Shown: positions 16,265-24,808, counted from the stretch's first letter. The stretch: 64,000 nucleotides of DNA from Actinomadura cremea (GCF_014648495.1 NZ_BMRF01000002.1:310001-374000), one strand, 5' to 3'. Made by a program: numbers and translations. The notes: generated by a model not told the origin, from the letters alone.

Positions 16265-17651
16265 GCTCCTGCGCGGTCGCATACGGGCTGGGGGTCCCGG
16301 AGCGGCCGCGCAGGGGAACCTGTGCGCCGTTCCCCGCTTCGTGCGGGGGACGGCGCGTTTTCGTGCGGGGGCCGAACGGCGTGCGGACGTCGCCGGTCGC
16401 GCGGACGTCCGTCGCGGTGCGGAAGTCGCGGGGGCCGAGCGCGCAGGCCCGGTAGTCCGCGAAGTGCCGCCGCAGCCAGGCGCGGCGCCGCTCCTCGCTC
16501 CATGAGCCGAACAGGCGGGCGGTGCGCGCGTCGCCGGCCGCGGGCGGCGCGTCGCCGACGAGCCACGCGTCCACCAGCGCGCCGTGGCCCCGGGGGGCGG
16601 AGCAGACGCGCGGGTCGCGCAGGCCGTCCCGGATCCGCCGGACGGCCCGTTCCTCGAACCCCGGCGGCAGCGCGGCGTCGAGGTGGACGCCCGCGACCCC
16701 GTCCCGCACCCCGGTGGGCGCCCACGACGGGCGCTGCTCCACGCGCGTGAACGCGCCGGGCGTCCCGTCCAGCCGCGCGGCGAGGGGGATCACCGCGGAC
16801 GTCAGGGCGGGCAGCGCGTCGCGCAGCGCGGGATGCACGCACACGGTCAGCGGCCACTCCCGGCACACCTGGTCGGTGGGGGCGGGCGCGACCGTGCCGC
16901 CCGCGGTGCCGTGCAGCCCGAGGGTCGCGGCGGCGGCGGCCGCGAGCGCCGCGGCGAGGGGGACGCCGACCAGCGCGCGGCGGGTCGCCCACAGCACGTA
17001 TCCGAGGATCAGCGCGGCCGTCGCGCCGACCGCCCACACGACCTGGTCGGCGAGCACCTGGGGGCGCAGCGTGGTGAACAGCGCGACCTGGTTCAGCGCG
17101 GCCGGGGGCAGCAGGCTCCACCACGACATGCCGGGCACGCGCAGCGCCGACCACAGCCCGGTGGCGGCGAGGACGAGCGGTGCCGTGGCCCGGTGCGGCA
17201 CGACCCGTCCGGCCAGGTAACCGGCCACGACGTGCAGGACGAGCGCGCCCGCGCCCGCCGCGAACCCCAGCGGGTGGGAGCGTCCGGTCCCGTCGTGGAG
17301 CACGGTGGCGGCGACGACCACGGCCGTGACCGCGGCGTACGAGACGAGCGCGGCGGCCGTCAGCAGCAGCAGGTCGAACAGCACGCCGGTGGCGGGGGAG
17401 CGGGCGGTGAGGTTGCGCAGGTAGTCCAGGGGGCGTTCCCGGACGGCCGTCCACGCGGCGAGCGCGGCGGCGACCGGGCCGAGCAGCCGCACCGCGTTGA
17501 CCAGCGCGACGACGGAGTTGTCCCAGTACGCGTGCGGCGGGCACAGCGACAGCGCCGCCGCGGCGGCGCCGACGACGGTGAGCAGCGGCACCGCGACGAG
17601 CAGCGCCGTGCGGCGGGCGTCCAGCCGGAGCACCCGACCGAGGTCAGACAC
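16239..17651 (-). CDS. Membrane partner of an ABC-like system
   Basis: A 470-residue protein. The first 280 residues contain about six or seven membrane helices with long Ala/Leu-rich segments. The rest is a soluble domain of about 190 residues opening CREWPLTVCVHPALRDALPAL, with conserved Cys/His and Trp. I recognise no named domain in it. GTG 17651 overlaps the end of the ATPase gene by 8 nt, so both are made from one transcript. The pair resembles actinobacterial two-gene ABC-2-like systems of unknown substrate. The C-terminal Arg/Pro-rich end is encoded antisense to the DUF3817 gene end. Confidence 0.7.
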   Translation of the reverse strand: MSDLGRVLRLDARRTALLVAVPLLTVVGAAAAALSLCPPHAYWDNSVVALVNAVRLLGPVAAALAAWTAVRERPLDYLRNLTARSPATGVLFDLLLLTAAALVSYAAVTAVVVAATVLHDGTGRSHPLGFAAGAGALVLHVVAGYLAGRVVPHRATAPLVLAATGLWSALRVPGMSWWSLLPPAALNQVALFTTLRPQVLADQVVWAVGATAALILGYVLWATRRALVGVPLAAALAAAAAATLGLHGTAGGTVAPAPTDQVCREWPLTVCVHPALRDALPALTSAVIPLAARLDGTPGAFTRVEQRPSWAPTGVRDGVAGVHLDAALPPGFEERAVRRIRDGLRDPRVCSAPRGHGALVDAWLVGDAPPAAGDARTARLFGSWSEERRRAWLRRHFADYRACALGPRDFRTATDVRATGDVRTPFGPRTKTRRPPHEAGNGAQVPLRGRSGTPSPYATAQEPRPGRPVR

Positions 17652-18606
17652 CGGCGGCGCTCCGCGCGGGCGTCCGCCGGGCCCGCGGCCGGTCCGGCTG
17701 CGGCAGCGCGGGCAGCGCCGGCCGCCGGCCGATGCGCCGGGGCCGGCCCGTCCAGGGAAGTGACGACCATGGACGGACCGGCCACAGCCACCGGCGCGGC
17801 ACGGGACCATCGCCGCGCCGGAGATCGCCGGGCACCGCGTCGCGTCCGCCGGCCGCGTCGGGCCATCGGCGGTCGGCGGCGGAGCGGCCCCGGCGGGTCG
17901 TGGCCGAGTGGGTGGGCTGTTCGGTGAGCTTGCCGCGGGAGAGCGTGAACAGGCGGTCGCACCAGCCGGTGAGCGGGTCGCAGCCGTCCGCGGTGATCAC
18001 CACGGTCGGGGCGAGGGCGCGCAGGACCGGGATCAGCTCGGCGATCGCCGCGGACGCGTCGCCACCGGGGCCGGCCGCGCCGGTGGGCCACGGTTCGGCG
18101 GCGGCGCACAGCTCGCCGAACGGGTCGTCGAGCAGCACCAGATCGGGTTCGTGGACGCACGTCGCGGCGAGGCCCGCGCGCAGCCGGACGTCCGGTGGCA
18201 GCAGGGCGAGCTCGGTCCCGGCGGCCTCGGTGAGGTCGAGCCGCTTGACGATGGCGCGCGCGCTGGCGGCGCTCGTCCGCTTGAAGTACGCCGCGTACTC
18301 GACGAACTCGCCCGCGGTCATGTGCTCGGTACGGGCGAACCGGGCCGGCAGGTAGCCGATCCGGGCCCGCGCGGCACGCAGGTCGGTGCTGTTCGATATG
18401 TCCTTTCCGAGAACGTGCAGCGCACCGGCGTTCGGTCGGCGCAAGGTCGCGAACGTGGCCAGCAGAGTGGATTTACCGACACCAGGTGGACCGGCCAGGC
18501 CGACCACTCCTTCGGCAAGGCCGAAGGTCACCGGGCGCAGGAGCCACCGCCCCCCGCGGCGGACACCCATTCCTCGGGCCACGATCGCGGAATACTCCGC
18601 GATCAC
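17644..18606 (-). CDS. ABC-type ATPase with degenerate catalytic motifs
   Basis: A 320-residue protein. The ABC domain (about 8-230) has an intact Walker A (GPPGVGKST) but a Q-loop reading GYLPA, LLPPDVRLRAGLA in place of LSGGQ, Walker B DLVLLDDPF with Asp where the catalytic Glu belongs, and VVITADGCD where the H-loop His is expected. A basic, low-complexity tail of about 90 residues follows. It probably binds nucleotide; fast hydrolysis is doubtful. GTG 18606 follows GGGGGAAACA. It is cotranscribed with the membrane gene downstream. Confidence 0.72.
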   Translation of the reverse strand: MIAEYSAIVARGMGVRRGGRWLLRPVTFGLAEGVVGLAGPPGVGKSTLLATFATLRRPNAGALHVLGKDISNSTDLRAARARIGYLPARFARTEHMTAGEFVEYAAYFKRTSAASARAIVKRLDLTEAAGTELALLPPDVRLRAGLAATCVHEPDLVLLDDPFGELCAAAEPWPTGAAGPGGDASAAIAELIPVLRALAPTVVITADGCDPLTGWCDRLFTLSRGKLTEQPTHSATTRRGRSAADRRWPDAAGGRDAVPGDLRRGDGPVPRRWLWPVRPWSSLPWTGRPRRIGRRPALPALPQPDRPRARRTPARSAAGV

Positions 18607-18929
18607 TGTTTCCCCCCGTTGTTCGCCATGCGCTCGCTGCGGCCGTGTCTGGCGCGCCGGTGGCCTCCCCCGTCACCACGCGGCGCCCTGCTCCCGGCAC
18701 CGGCGGACCGGTGTCCAGGGCGCCCGGAGCTCTTTTGCCGCGGAACGATGCATCGACATCGCGACTATAACCGGGCTTGGCGATGGCTGTCAGCAATCTT
18801 TTTGCCTTTACTGCGGGACCGCTCGAATCTTTGCCTCGCCGCGCGGCTGGAAGAAATCGAGATATCTAGACAATCGGCATATGCCTACCAAAGGGCATTT
18901 CGTTAGTCGAGGCGCCGTCCGTCCGTAAA
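18607..18929. other. AT-richer intergenic region
   Basis: The half nearest 18930 (about 18740-18910) is markedly richer in A/T than the rest of the window. It contains the promoter listed at 18764-18793 and an imperfect ATGCC...GGGCAT repeat near 18880-18897. No gene is supported on either strand. Confidence 0.5.
18764..18793 (-). promoter_or_regulatory. Sigma-70-type promoter for the ABC operon
   Basis: On the minus strand: -35 CTGACA (18793-18788), an 18-nt spacer and -10 TATAGT (18769-18764). It is well placed to drive the ABC pair with a leader of about 150 nt. It is one of the best consensus promoters visible here. Confidence 0.6.
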
Positions 18930-19337
18930 TCAAGCGAGGGCGGGTTCCGGCTCGGCCGCGTCGCAGGCCGGGTATGCCTGCGACGTGCGGCGCTCGGTGG
19001 CGTCGATGAGGTCGCTCAGAACCTGCCGGGACTGGACGACCGACTCGATGCAGGCATCGAGCTTTTGCAGGCGCGCGCGCAGAGCGTCCACGAGTTCGGG
19101 GCAGGGCTCCAGTTCCGGGCCCGCACCCGTCGCGCAGGGCAGGAGGTACTCGATCTCCTTCGTCGACAGCCCGGCTTCGAGCAGCCTCCGGATCTGGGTC
19201 ACGGTCAGCACCGCGTCGTCGGCGTACTCGCGGTAGCCGTTGGCGCCCCGGCCCGCCTCGAGCAGCCCCTGGGACTCGTAGTAGCGCAGCTGGTGCGTGT
19301 TGACACCGGTCTTCCGGCTCAGCTCTCCGATCAGCAT
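18930..19337 (-). CDS. MerR-family transcriptional regulator
   Basis: A 135-residue protein with the typical N-terminal winged helix (MLIGELSRKTGVNTHQLRYYESQGLL, then GYREYADDAV) and a dimerisation coiled coil (RARLQKLDACIESVVQSRQVL). Cysteines in LLPCATG and EPCPELV and at the C-terminal YPACDAAE could form an effector site. ATG 19337 is chosen because AAGGGGA precedes it and MerR proteins usually start at M-x-I-G-E; in-frame ATGs at 19361 and 19379 lie inside the divergent promoter. It probably controls that promoter and the reductase gene at 19389. Confidence 0.85.
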   Translation of the reverse strand: MLIGELSRKTGVNTHQLRYYESQGLLEAGRGANGYREYADDAVLTVTQIRRLLEAGLSTKEIEYLLPCATGAGPELEPCPELVDALRARLQKLDACIESVVQSRQVLSDLIDATERRTSQAYPACDAAEPEPALA

Positions 19338-19350
19338 CCCGCTCGTCCCC

Positions 19351-19382
19351 TTGACCTTCATATCAGTGTGAACGTTCATGAT
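19351..19382 (+). promoter_or_regulatory. MerR-type promoter/operator with leaderless start
   Basis: -35 TTGACC (19351-19356), a 20-nt spacer and -10 CATGAT (19377-19382), with ATG 19389 six bases later. The inverted repeat ACCTTCA-N8-TGAACGT (19354-19375) is centred mid-spacer, as for MerR activators that untwist over-long spacers. TGAACGTTCA (19369-19378) is itself a perfect palindrome. Confidence 0.68.
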
Positions 19383-19388
19383 TCTGCC

Positions 19389-20315
19389 ATGACCACTGAT
19401 TCGTCCCGAACGACGACACCGAACAACGACGACGCCGCCGGCCGCACCCCCGTGACCGTGCTCGGCCTGGGCCTGATGGGGCACGCGCTGGCCGCCGCGT
19501 TCCTGCGCGACGGGCACCCCACGACCGTCTGGAACCGCACGGCGGCGAAGGCCGACCCCCTCGTCGCCCAGGGCGCCACGCTCGCCGCCACGCCCGCCGA
19601 CGCCGTCGCGGCCGCCCCGCTCGTCGTCGTCTGCGTCTCCGACCACGCGTCCGTCCGCGCGATCCTCGACCCGGTCGGCGCCGCACTCGACGGCCGCACC
19701 GTGGTGAACCTGACCTCCGGTTCGTCCCGGGAGTCCCACGAGACCGCCGCCGCGGTCGCCCGGCACGGCGCCGACTACCTCGGCGGCGCCGTCATGGCGA
19801 TCCCCGAGACGATCGGGACGCCGGACGCCGTGCTCGTCTACAGCGGCCCCCGGGCGGCCTTCGACCGGCACGAACCGGTTTTGCGCAGCCTCGGCGCGGG
19901 AACGTCGCACCTCGGCGACGACCACGGCCTGGCGTCGCTGAACGAGATGGCCGTCCTGAGCGTGATGTGGAACGTGCTGAACGGATTCCTGCACGGTGCA
20001 GCCCTGCTCGGCGCGGCGGGCGTGGACGCCGCCGTGTTCGCCCCGCTGGCGAAGACGAGCATCGAGACCGTCGCCGGCTGGGTCCCCGGCTACGCACGGC
20101 AGATCGACGACGACGCGTACCCGCCGCTGGACTCCGCCATCGACACCCAGCGGGCCGCGATGCGGCAGCTCGTCGACGAGAGCGAGGGCCTCGGCGTCGC
20201 CACCGAGCTCCCCGTGCTCATCCAGGCCCTGGCCGACCGGGCCGCGGCCGCCGGGCACGGCGGCGACGGCTACGCCGCGATCATCGACCAGTTCCGCAAG
20301 CGCTCGGAGGGATGA
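19389..20315 (+). CDS. NAD(P)-dependent oxidoreductase, imine-reductase/6PGDH-like
   Basis: A 308-residue protein with an N-terminal Rossmann domain (VTVLGLGLMGHALAAAF, WNRTAAKAD, indicating NADP binding) and a helical C-terminal domain. The NLTSGSS block, AVMAIPETIGTPDAVLVYSG and the long interdomain helix match imine-reductase-like members of the beta-hydroxyacid dehydrogenase superfamily. The natural substrate cannot be told. It lies under a MerR-type promoter and overlaps the next gene by ATGA, so it forms an operon with the PPOX flavoprotein. Confidence 0.8.
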   Translation: MTTDSSRTTTPNNDDAAGRTPVTVLGLGLMGHALAAAFLRDGHPTTVWNRTAAKADPLVAQGATLAATPADAVAAAPLVVVCVSDHASVRAILDPVGAALDGRTVVNLTSGSSRESHETAAAVARHGADYLGGAVMAIPETIGTPDAVLVYSGPRAAFDRHEPVLRSLGAGTSHLGDDHGLASLNEMAVLSVMWNVLNGFLHGAALLGAAGVDAAVFAPLAKTSIETVAGWVPGYARQIDDDAYPPLDSAIDTQRAAMRQLVDESEGLGVATELPVLIQALADRAAAAGHGGDGYAAIIDQFRKRSEG

Positions 20316-20317
20316 CC

Positions 20318-20749
20318 ATGACCATCACGCAGTTCGACCCGCACGCCCTGCTCGCCGAAGGCCGCCTCGGCGTCCTCGCGACGATCAGGTCCGACGGGCG
20401 CCCGCAGCTGTCGCCCGTCATGCCGTACTACGACACCGGCGCCGGCGTCCTCTACGTCTCGATGACCGAGGGCCGCGCCAAGACCGCGAACCTGCGCCGC
20501 GACCCGCGCGCCGCGCTGGAGGTCACCTCTTCCGACGGCCGGTCGTGGGCCACCGCCGAGGGCCCGGTGACGCTCACCGGGCCGGGCACCGACCCGGACG
20601 GACCCGAGGTCGACGCGCTGGTCGACTACTACCGCCGCGCGGCCGGCGAGCACCCGGACTGGGCCGAGTACCGGGCGGTCATGGTGTCCGACCGCAGGGT
20701 GCTCATGACCATGACGGTCGACCACGTGTACGGCGAGCGGCTCGGCTGA
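20318..20749 (+). CDS. PPOX-class F420/FMN-dependent oxidoreductase
   Basis: A 143-residue split-barrel flavoprotein: GRLGVLATIRSDGRPQLSPVMPYY, TEGRAKTANLRRDPRAALEV and the C-terminal YRAVMVSDRRVLMTMTVDHVYG are typical of TIGR03618-like F420-binding proteins. Two ATGs are available; 20318 is preferred because GGAGG lies seven bases before it, whereas 20312 would abut it. It is coupled to the reductase gene and is probably under the same MerR control, pointing to a small redox response. Confidence 0.82.
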   Translation: MTITQFDPHALLAEGRLGVLATIRSDGRPQLSPVMPYYDTGAGVLYVSMTEGRAKTANLRRDPRAALEVTSSDGRSWATAEGPVTLTGPGTDPDGPEVDALVDYYRRAAGEHPDWAEYRAVMVSDRRVLMTMTVDHVYGERLG

Positions 20750-20841
20750 ACCCGGCCGATCCGGGCGCCTCGACCCCGACCCGCACTCCGCTGGGAGCGT
20801 ACGGGCGCACAGGTGGTGCGGGGATGGGGCAGGATGGAGCC

Positions 20842-21807
20842 ATGCCTTCTCGGGACTTTTCGTTGCACGGGGCCATCGACCTGGGCGCCCGCCAGGCGGC
20901 CACCAGGAAGCAGCAGGAACGCCGGGCGCAGGCGCAGGCGGGCGGCGGAGCCCCGCCCGCGGGCGCGCCCGGCGGTCAGTACGTCGTCGACGTGACGGAC
21001 GAGACGTTCAACACCGACGTCGTGGAGCGCTCGCAGAGCGTTCCCGTCCTCGTCGACTTCTGGGCCGAATGGTGCGGGCCCTGCAAGCAGCTCGGACCCA
21101 TCCTGGAGAAGCTCGCCGAAGAGGCGGCCGGGAAGTGGGTGCTCGCCAAGGTCGACATCGACGCGAACCCGCAGCTCGCGGCGTACATGCAGCAGATGGG
21201 CGTCCAGGGCATCCCGTTCGTCGCCGCGGTCGTCGCCGGGCAGCTGCTGCCGTTCCTGAACGGCGCCGCGCCCGAGCCGCAGGTGCGGCAGGCCATCGAC
21301 CAGCTCTTCGACGTGCTGCGCAAGGAGGGCATCCTCCCGGACGCCCCCGAGGGCGAGCCCGGCGCGGAGCAGCAGCCGCCCGACCAGCCGCAGATCGACC
21401 CGGTCTACGGCGAGGCCGAGAGCGCCCTGCAGCGCGGCGACCTCGACGCGGCCAAGGCGGCGTTCGAGCGGCTGCTGGCGCAGAACCCGCGCGACCCGCA
21501 GGCCCGGCAGGGGCTCGGGCTCGTCGAGTTGAGCCTCCGGGTGCAGGCCCTCGACCCCGAGCGCGCCCTCCAGGAGGGGCAGGCCAAGCCCGGGGACGTG
21601 CGCGCGCAGATCGCCGCGGCCGACGTGGAGATGATGTCGGGACGCGTCGACGAGGCGTTCGCGCGGCTCATCGCGGCCGTCCGGGCCGGCGCGGGCGACG
21701 ACCGGGACGCGGCGCGCAAGCACCTGCTGTCGCTGTTCGACCTGCTCCCGCCGGACGACCCCCGCGTGGGCAAGGCGCGCCGCTCGCTGCAGTCCGCCCT
21801 GTTCTGA
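20842..21807 (+). CDS. Thioredoxin-domain protein with TPR tail (CnoX/YbbN-like)
   Basis: A 321-residue protein with a charged start, a thioredoxin fold at 46-155 carrying the redox motif WCGPC (Cys78, Cys81) and cis-Pro (GIPFV), then TPR-like helices from about 185 (YGEAESALQRGDLDAAKAAFERLL) to the end (LLSLFDLLPPDDPRVGKARRSLQ). This is the YbbN/CnoX architecture, a chaperone-redoxin that guards client proteins; E. coli YbbN lacks CxxC, whereas this one keeps it. CAGGAT lies six bases before ATG, so a leaderless start is possible. Confidence 0.87.
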   Translation: MPSRDFSLHGAIDLGARQAATRKQQERRAQAQAGGGAPPAGAPGGQYVVDVTDETFNTDVVERSQSVPVLVDFWAEWCGPCKQLGPILEKLAEEAAGKWVLAKVDIDANPQLAAYMQQMGVQGIPFVAAVVAGQLLPFLNGAAPEPQVRQAIDQLFDVLRKEGILPDAPEGEPGAEQQPPDQPQIDPVYGEAESALQRGDLDAAKAAFERLLAQNPRDPQARQGLGLVELSLRVQALDPERALQEGQAKPGDVRAQIAAADVEMMSGRVDEAFARLIAAVRAGAGDDRDAARKHLLSLFDLLPPDDPRVGKARRSLQSALF

Positions 21808-21813
21808 GGCACG

Positions 21814-22506
21814 GTGACGGGCGCCCGGAACGGGCATGAAGGGTCCGTGGCCGCCCGCATCGTGACCATCTCCGCCGCGTTCGGCGCGGCCGGCGGACTC
21901 GTCGGCCCCGCCGTGGCGGAGCGCCTCCGGCTGCCGTTCGTCGACCGCGCGATTCCCGAGGTCGTCGCGAGCGAGATCGGCTGCACGCTGGACGAGGCCC
22001 TCGCCCACGACGAGCGCGCCGAGAGCGGCCTCGGCCGGATCCTGGCCGGGGCCGCACGGCTGCCGAACGTGTCGCTGAGCGGCATGGAGGTCCACCTCCC
22101 CTACCGCGACCCGGTCCCGGCCGAGGAGTTCACCGCCCACACCGAGGACGTGCTCCGCCGCGCCGCCGACACCGGCTGCGTCGTCCTCGGCCGCGCCGCC
22201 GCGCTCGTCCTCGCCGACCGGCCGGGCGCGCTGCACGTCCGGCTCGACGGGCCGCGCGAGCGCCGGCTGGTGCGCGCGGCCGCCGAGATGCCCCCGAACA
22301 GGGACGCGAGTGCGCCGAGCGGGACGCCCTACCGCGAAGTGGAGCGTATGCTCGTGGACAACGACCGCGCCCGAACGGCCTACGTGAAGCACTTCTACGG
22401 GGCCGATCCCGCCGATCCGCGGCTCTACCACCTCGTGATCGACACCACGAGGCTGCCCGTGCCCGCAGCCGTCGACCTCGTCGTCGCCGCGGCGGGGACG
22501 ATCTGA
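21814..22506 (+). CDS. Cytidylate kinase-like family protein
   Basis: A 230-residue P-loop kinase-like protein. The segment IVTISAAFGAAGGLVGPAVAERL replaces a standard Walker A with a Gly-rich loop that lacks GKS/T, followed by LPFVDRAIPE, CVVLGRAAALVLADRPGALHVRL and RERRLVRAAAEM. It matches the cytidylate-kinase-like family rather than Cmk, and the substrate is not known. The start is uncertain: GTG 21814 (GAGG upstream) or GTG 21847. The gene begins 6 nt after the thioredoxin-TPR gene, so they are probably one operon. Confidence 0.75.
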   Translation: MTGARNGHEGSVAARIVTISAAFGAAGGLVGPAVAERLRLPFVDRAIPEVVASEIGCTLDEALAHDERAESGLGRILAGAARLPNVSLSGMEVHLPYRDPVPAEEFTAHTEDVLRRAADTGCVVLGRAAALVLADRPGALHVRLDGPRERRLVRAAAEMPPNRDASAPSGTPYREVERMLVDNDRARTAYVKHFYGADPADPRLYHLVIDTTRLPVPAAVDLVVAAAGTI

Positions 22507-22602
22507 GCCCGCGGGCCGTCCGGGCGCGGCGTCCGGCGTGCCGCGCCGATCGCGGGCACGTCCGGGACACGGACATACCCGGTTACAGAGGGAGCAGTTC
22601 TC

Positions 22603-24006
22603 GTGGCGAGCGTGCCTAGCGTTTCGTACTCCATCACCGTCCGGCTGGAGGTTCCGGCGGGCGGCAGGGCCGTAAGCCAGATCACTCACGTCGTGGAGAA
22701 CGCGGGCGGCATCGTCACGGCCCTCGACGTGAACACCGCCGGGCACGAGACGCTCCGCATCGACGTGACGATCGCGACCCGCGACACCCAGCACGCCGAG
22801 GCCATCGCCGCGGCCCTCGAGCAGCTCGACGCCATCAAGATCCACAAGGTCAGCGACCGCACGTTCCTGATGCACCTCGGCGGCAAGATCGAGATGTCGT
22901 CGAAGGTGCCGCTGCGCAACCGCGACGAACTCTCGATGGCCTACACCCCCGGCGTCGCGCGGGTCTCGCTCGCGATCGCCCGCAACCCCGAGGACGTCCG
23001 GCGGCTGACGATCAAACGCAACAGCGTCGCCGTCGTCACCGACGGGTCCGCCGTCCTCGGCCTCGGCAACATCGGCCCCGAGGCCGCGCTGCCCGTCATG
23101 GAGGGCAAGGCCGCCCTCTTCAAGCGGTTCGCCGGGATCGACGCCTGGCCGATCTGCCTCGACACGCAGGACACCGACGAGATCGTCCGCACCGTCCAGA
23201 TCCTCGCCCCCGCCTTCGGCGGCATCAACCTCGAGGACATCTCCGCCCCCCGCTGCTTCGAGGTCGAGGCCCGCCTGCGCGAACTCCTCGACATCCCCGT
23301 CTTCCACGACGACCAGCACGGCACCGCGATCTGCGTGCTCGCCGCGCTGACGAACGCGCTCCGCGTCGTCGGCAAGGACCTGTCGTCCGTCCGCATCACG
23401 ATGGCGGGCGCGGGCGCCGCGGGCAGCGCGATCCTGAAGCTGCTGATGCACGCGGGCGCCCGCGACCTGATCGTCTGCGACTACCGCGGCGCCGTCCACG
23501 AGGGCCGCGACGACCTCGACGACTCGCTCCGCTGGATCGCCGAGCACACGAACTCCGACGGCTACGCGGGCGACCTGCGCGGCGCCGTCAAGGACGCCGA
23601 CGTGTTCGTCGGCGTCTCGGCCCCCGGCATCCTCAACGGCGACGACATCGCGACGATGAACGACGACGCGATCGTCTTCGCCCTCGCCAACCCCGAGCCC
23701 GAGGTGTCGCCGGACGAGGCCCGCGAGCACGCCGCCGTCGTCGCGACCGGCCGCAGCGACTACCCGAACCAGATCAACAACGTCCTCGCGTTCCCCGGCG
23801 TGTTCCGCGGCCTCCTCGACGCCCAGGCGGACGTCGTCTCCCTCGACATGCTCGCCGCCGCCGCGGCGGCGCTCGCCGAAGTGGTCACCCCGGAAGAGAT
23901 CGGCCCGAACTACATCATCCCGAGCGTGTTCCACCCGGAGGTGAGCTCCCGCGTCGCGGGCGCGGTCCGCGAGGCCGCCGGCGGTCGCCCCCGCACGGAG
24001 GCGTGA
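22603..24006 (+). CDS. NAD(P)-dependent malic enzyme with N-terminal ACT domain
   Basis: A 467-residue protein. Residues 5-85 form an ACT-like regulatory domain (SYSITVRLEVPAGG...IVTALDV). The malic enzyme follows: SMAYTPGVARVS, TDGSAVLGLGNIGPEAALPVMEGKA, DDQHGTA, the dinucleotide loop AGAGAAGSAI and NNVLAFPGVFRG. It decarboxylates malate to pyruvate. The fusion to an ACT domain suggests allosteric control by an amino acid or similar ligand. GTG 22603 has GAGGGAGC upstream. Confidence 0.92.
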   Translation: MASVPSVSYSITVRLEVPAGGRAVSQITHVVENAGGIVTALDVNTAGHETLRIDVTIATRDTQHAEAIAAALEQLDAIKIHKVSDRTFLMHLGGKIEMSSKVPLRNRDELSMAYTPGVARVSLAIARNPEDVRRLTIKRNSVAVVTDGSAVLGLGNIGPEAALPVMEGKAALFKRFAGIDAWPICLDTQDTDEIVRTVQILAPAFGGINLEDISAPRCFEVEARLRELLDIPVFHDDQHGTAICVLAALTNALRVVGKDLSSVRITMAGAGAAGSAILKLLMHAGARDLIVCDYRGAVHEGRDDLDDSLRWIAEHTNSDGYAGDLRGAVKDADVFVGVSAPGILNGDDIATMNDDAIVFALANPEPEVSPDEAREHAAVVATGRSDYPNQINNVLAFPGVFRGLLDAQADVVSLDMLAAAAAALAEVVTPEEIGPNYIIPSVFHPEVSSRVAGAVREAAGGRPRTEA

Positions 24007-24009
24007 CGC

Positions 24010-24657
24010 CTACTTCCGCAGCATCTTCTCCTTGCGGCGCGGCCACACGCCCCCGTACCAGAAGATGATCAGCCCGGTGACCAGGGCGGCGAAGGCGGTG
24101 GCGCCCCGCGCCCACAGCACTCCGTCGTCCTGGCCCGTGTAGGGCAGCTCCGACGGGTCGTCGCCCCGCGCGCCCGCACCGGCGCAGTTCGCCTCCACGG
24201 TCTCGGACGCGATCCGCTCGTTCGCCCACGCGACCTGCACCCGGGTGCGGCGATCCTCGCGCACCTCGACGTCCACGGTCTGCGACTCGCCCGCCCCGAG
24301 CCGTCCCGGGATCGCCGCCGTGTCGTCGTTCTTCTCGACGCTGAAGTCGGCGGGCCGCGCCCCCGTGTTGCGGATCCGCACCGGCACCGTCCGTCCCGGA
24401 CACGCCACCGACCCGATCTCCGCGGTCAGCGCCGCGTTGCCCGACGGTGCGGGCGACGGGCTCTTGGACGGGCTCTTCGAGGGGCTCTTCGACGGGCTCG
24501 GCGATCCCGAAGCGGACGCGGACGGCGACGGCGAGGTCGCCCGCTCGGACGCGGGCGTCGCGGCCCGCGAGTCGTCCCCACCGAACAGCGGGGGAATGGC
24601 GATCAGCGCCGCGAGGGCGAAGAACACGGCGGCGATGACGACCCTGGGCAACTGCAT
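24010..24657 (-). CDS. LPYTG-type cell-wall-anchored surface protein
   Basis: A 215-residue protein. It has an N-terminal signal/anchor (LPRVVIAAVFFALAALIAIPPLF), a Ser/Pro/Lys repeat linker (SPSK repeated four times, about 50-72) and a beta-rich domain with one disulphide pair (VACPG and EANCAG). Its end fits a sortase substrate: ELPYTG, then a hydrophobic helix (GATAFAALVTGLIIFWYGGVW) and basic tail RRKEKMLRK. GGGGAGGA precedes the start. No sortase gene is in the window. The beta domain (VPVRIRNTGARPADFSVEK) looks like a small immunoglobulin-like module. Confidence 0.75.
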   Translation of the reverse strand: MQLPRVVIAAVFFALAALIAIPPLFGGDDSRAATPASERATSPSPSASASGSPSPSKSPSKSPSKSPSPAPSGNAALTAEIGSVACPGRTVPVRIRNTGARPADFSVEKNDDTAAIPGRLGAGESQTVDVEVREDRRTRVQVAWANERIASETVEANCAGAGARGDDPSELPYTGQDDGVLWARGATAFAALVTGLIIFWYGGVWPRRKEKMLRK

Positions 24658-24808
24658 CGCTGTCCTCCCCGGGCCCGCGGGCGCGGGCGCCGATGGTCCA
24701 AGAGATCATTCTCGACCTGTGTTGTCGTGCTGCCGATATCCCCGTCGATAGGTGTACGTACCAAGGCTAACGAGAGAGGGGGCGTGCCGCCGAGGGTCGG
24801 CGCAACGC

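Noticed and set aside
18740-18910. Remnant of a mobile element
   Set aside because: The segment is AT-richer, but no transposase fragment, terminal repeats or target duplication are visible.
20629-23934. Very long open frame on the minus strand
   Set aside because: It lies antisense to the PPOX, thioredoxin, kinase-like and malic enzyme genes. The translation is Arg/Gly/Val-rich without domain motifs, as expected of a GC-rich shadow frame.
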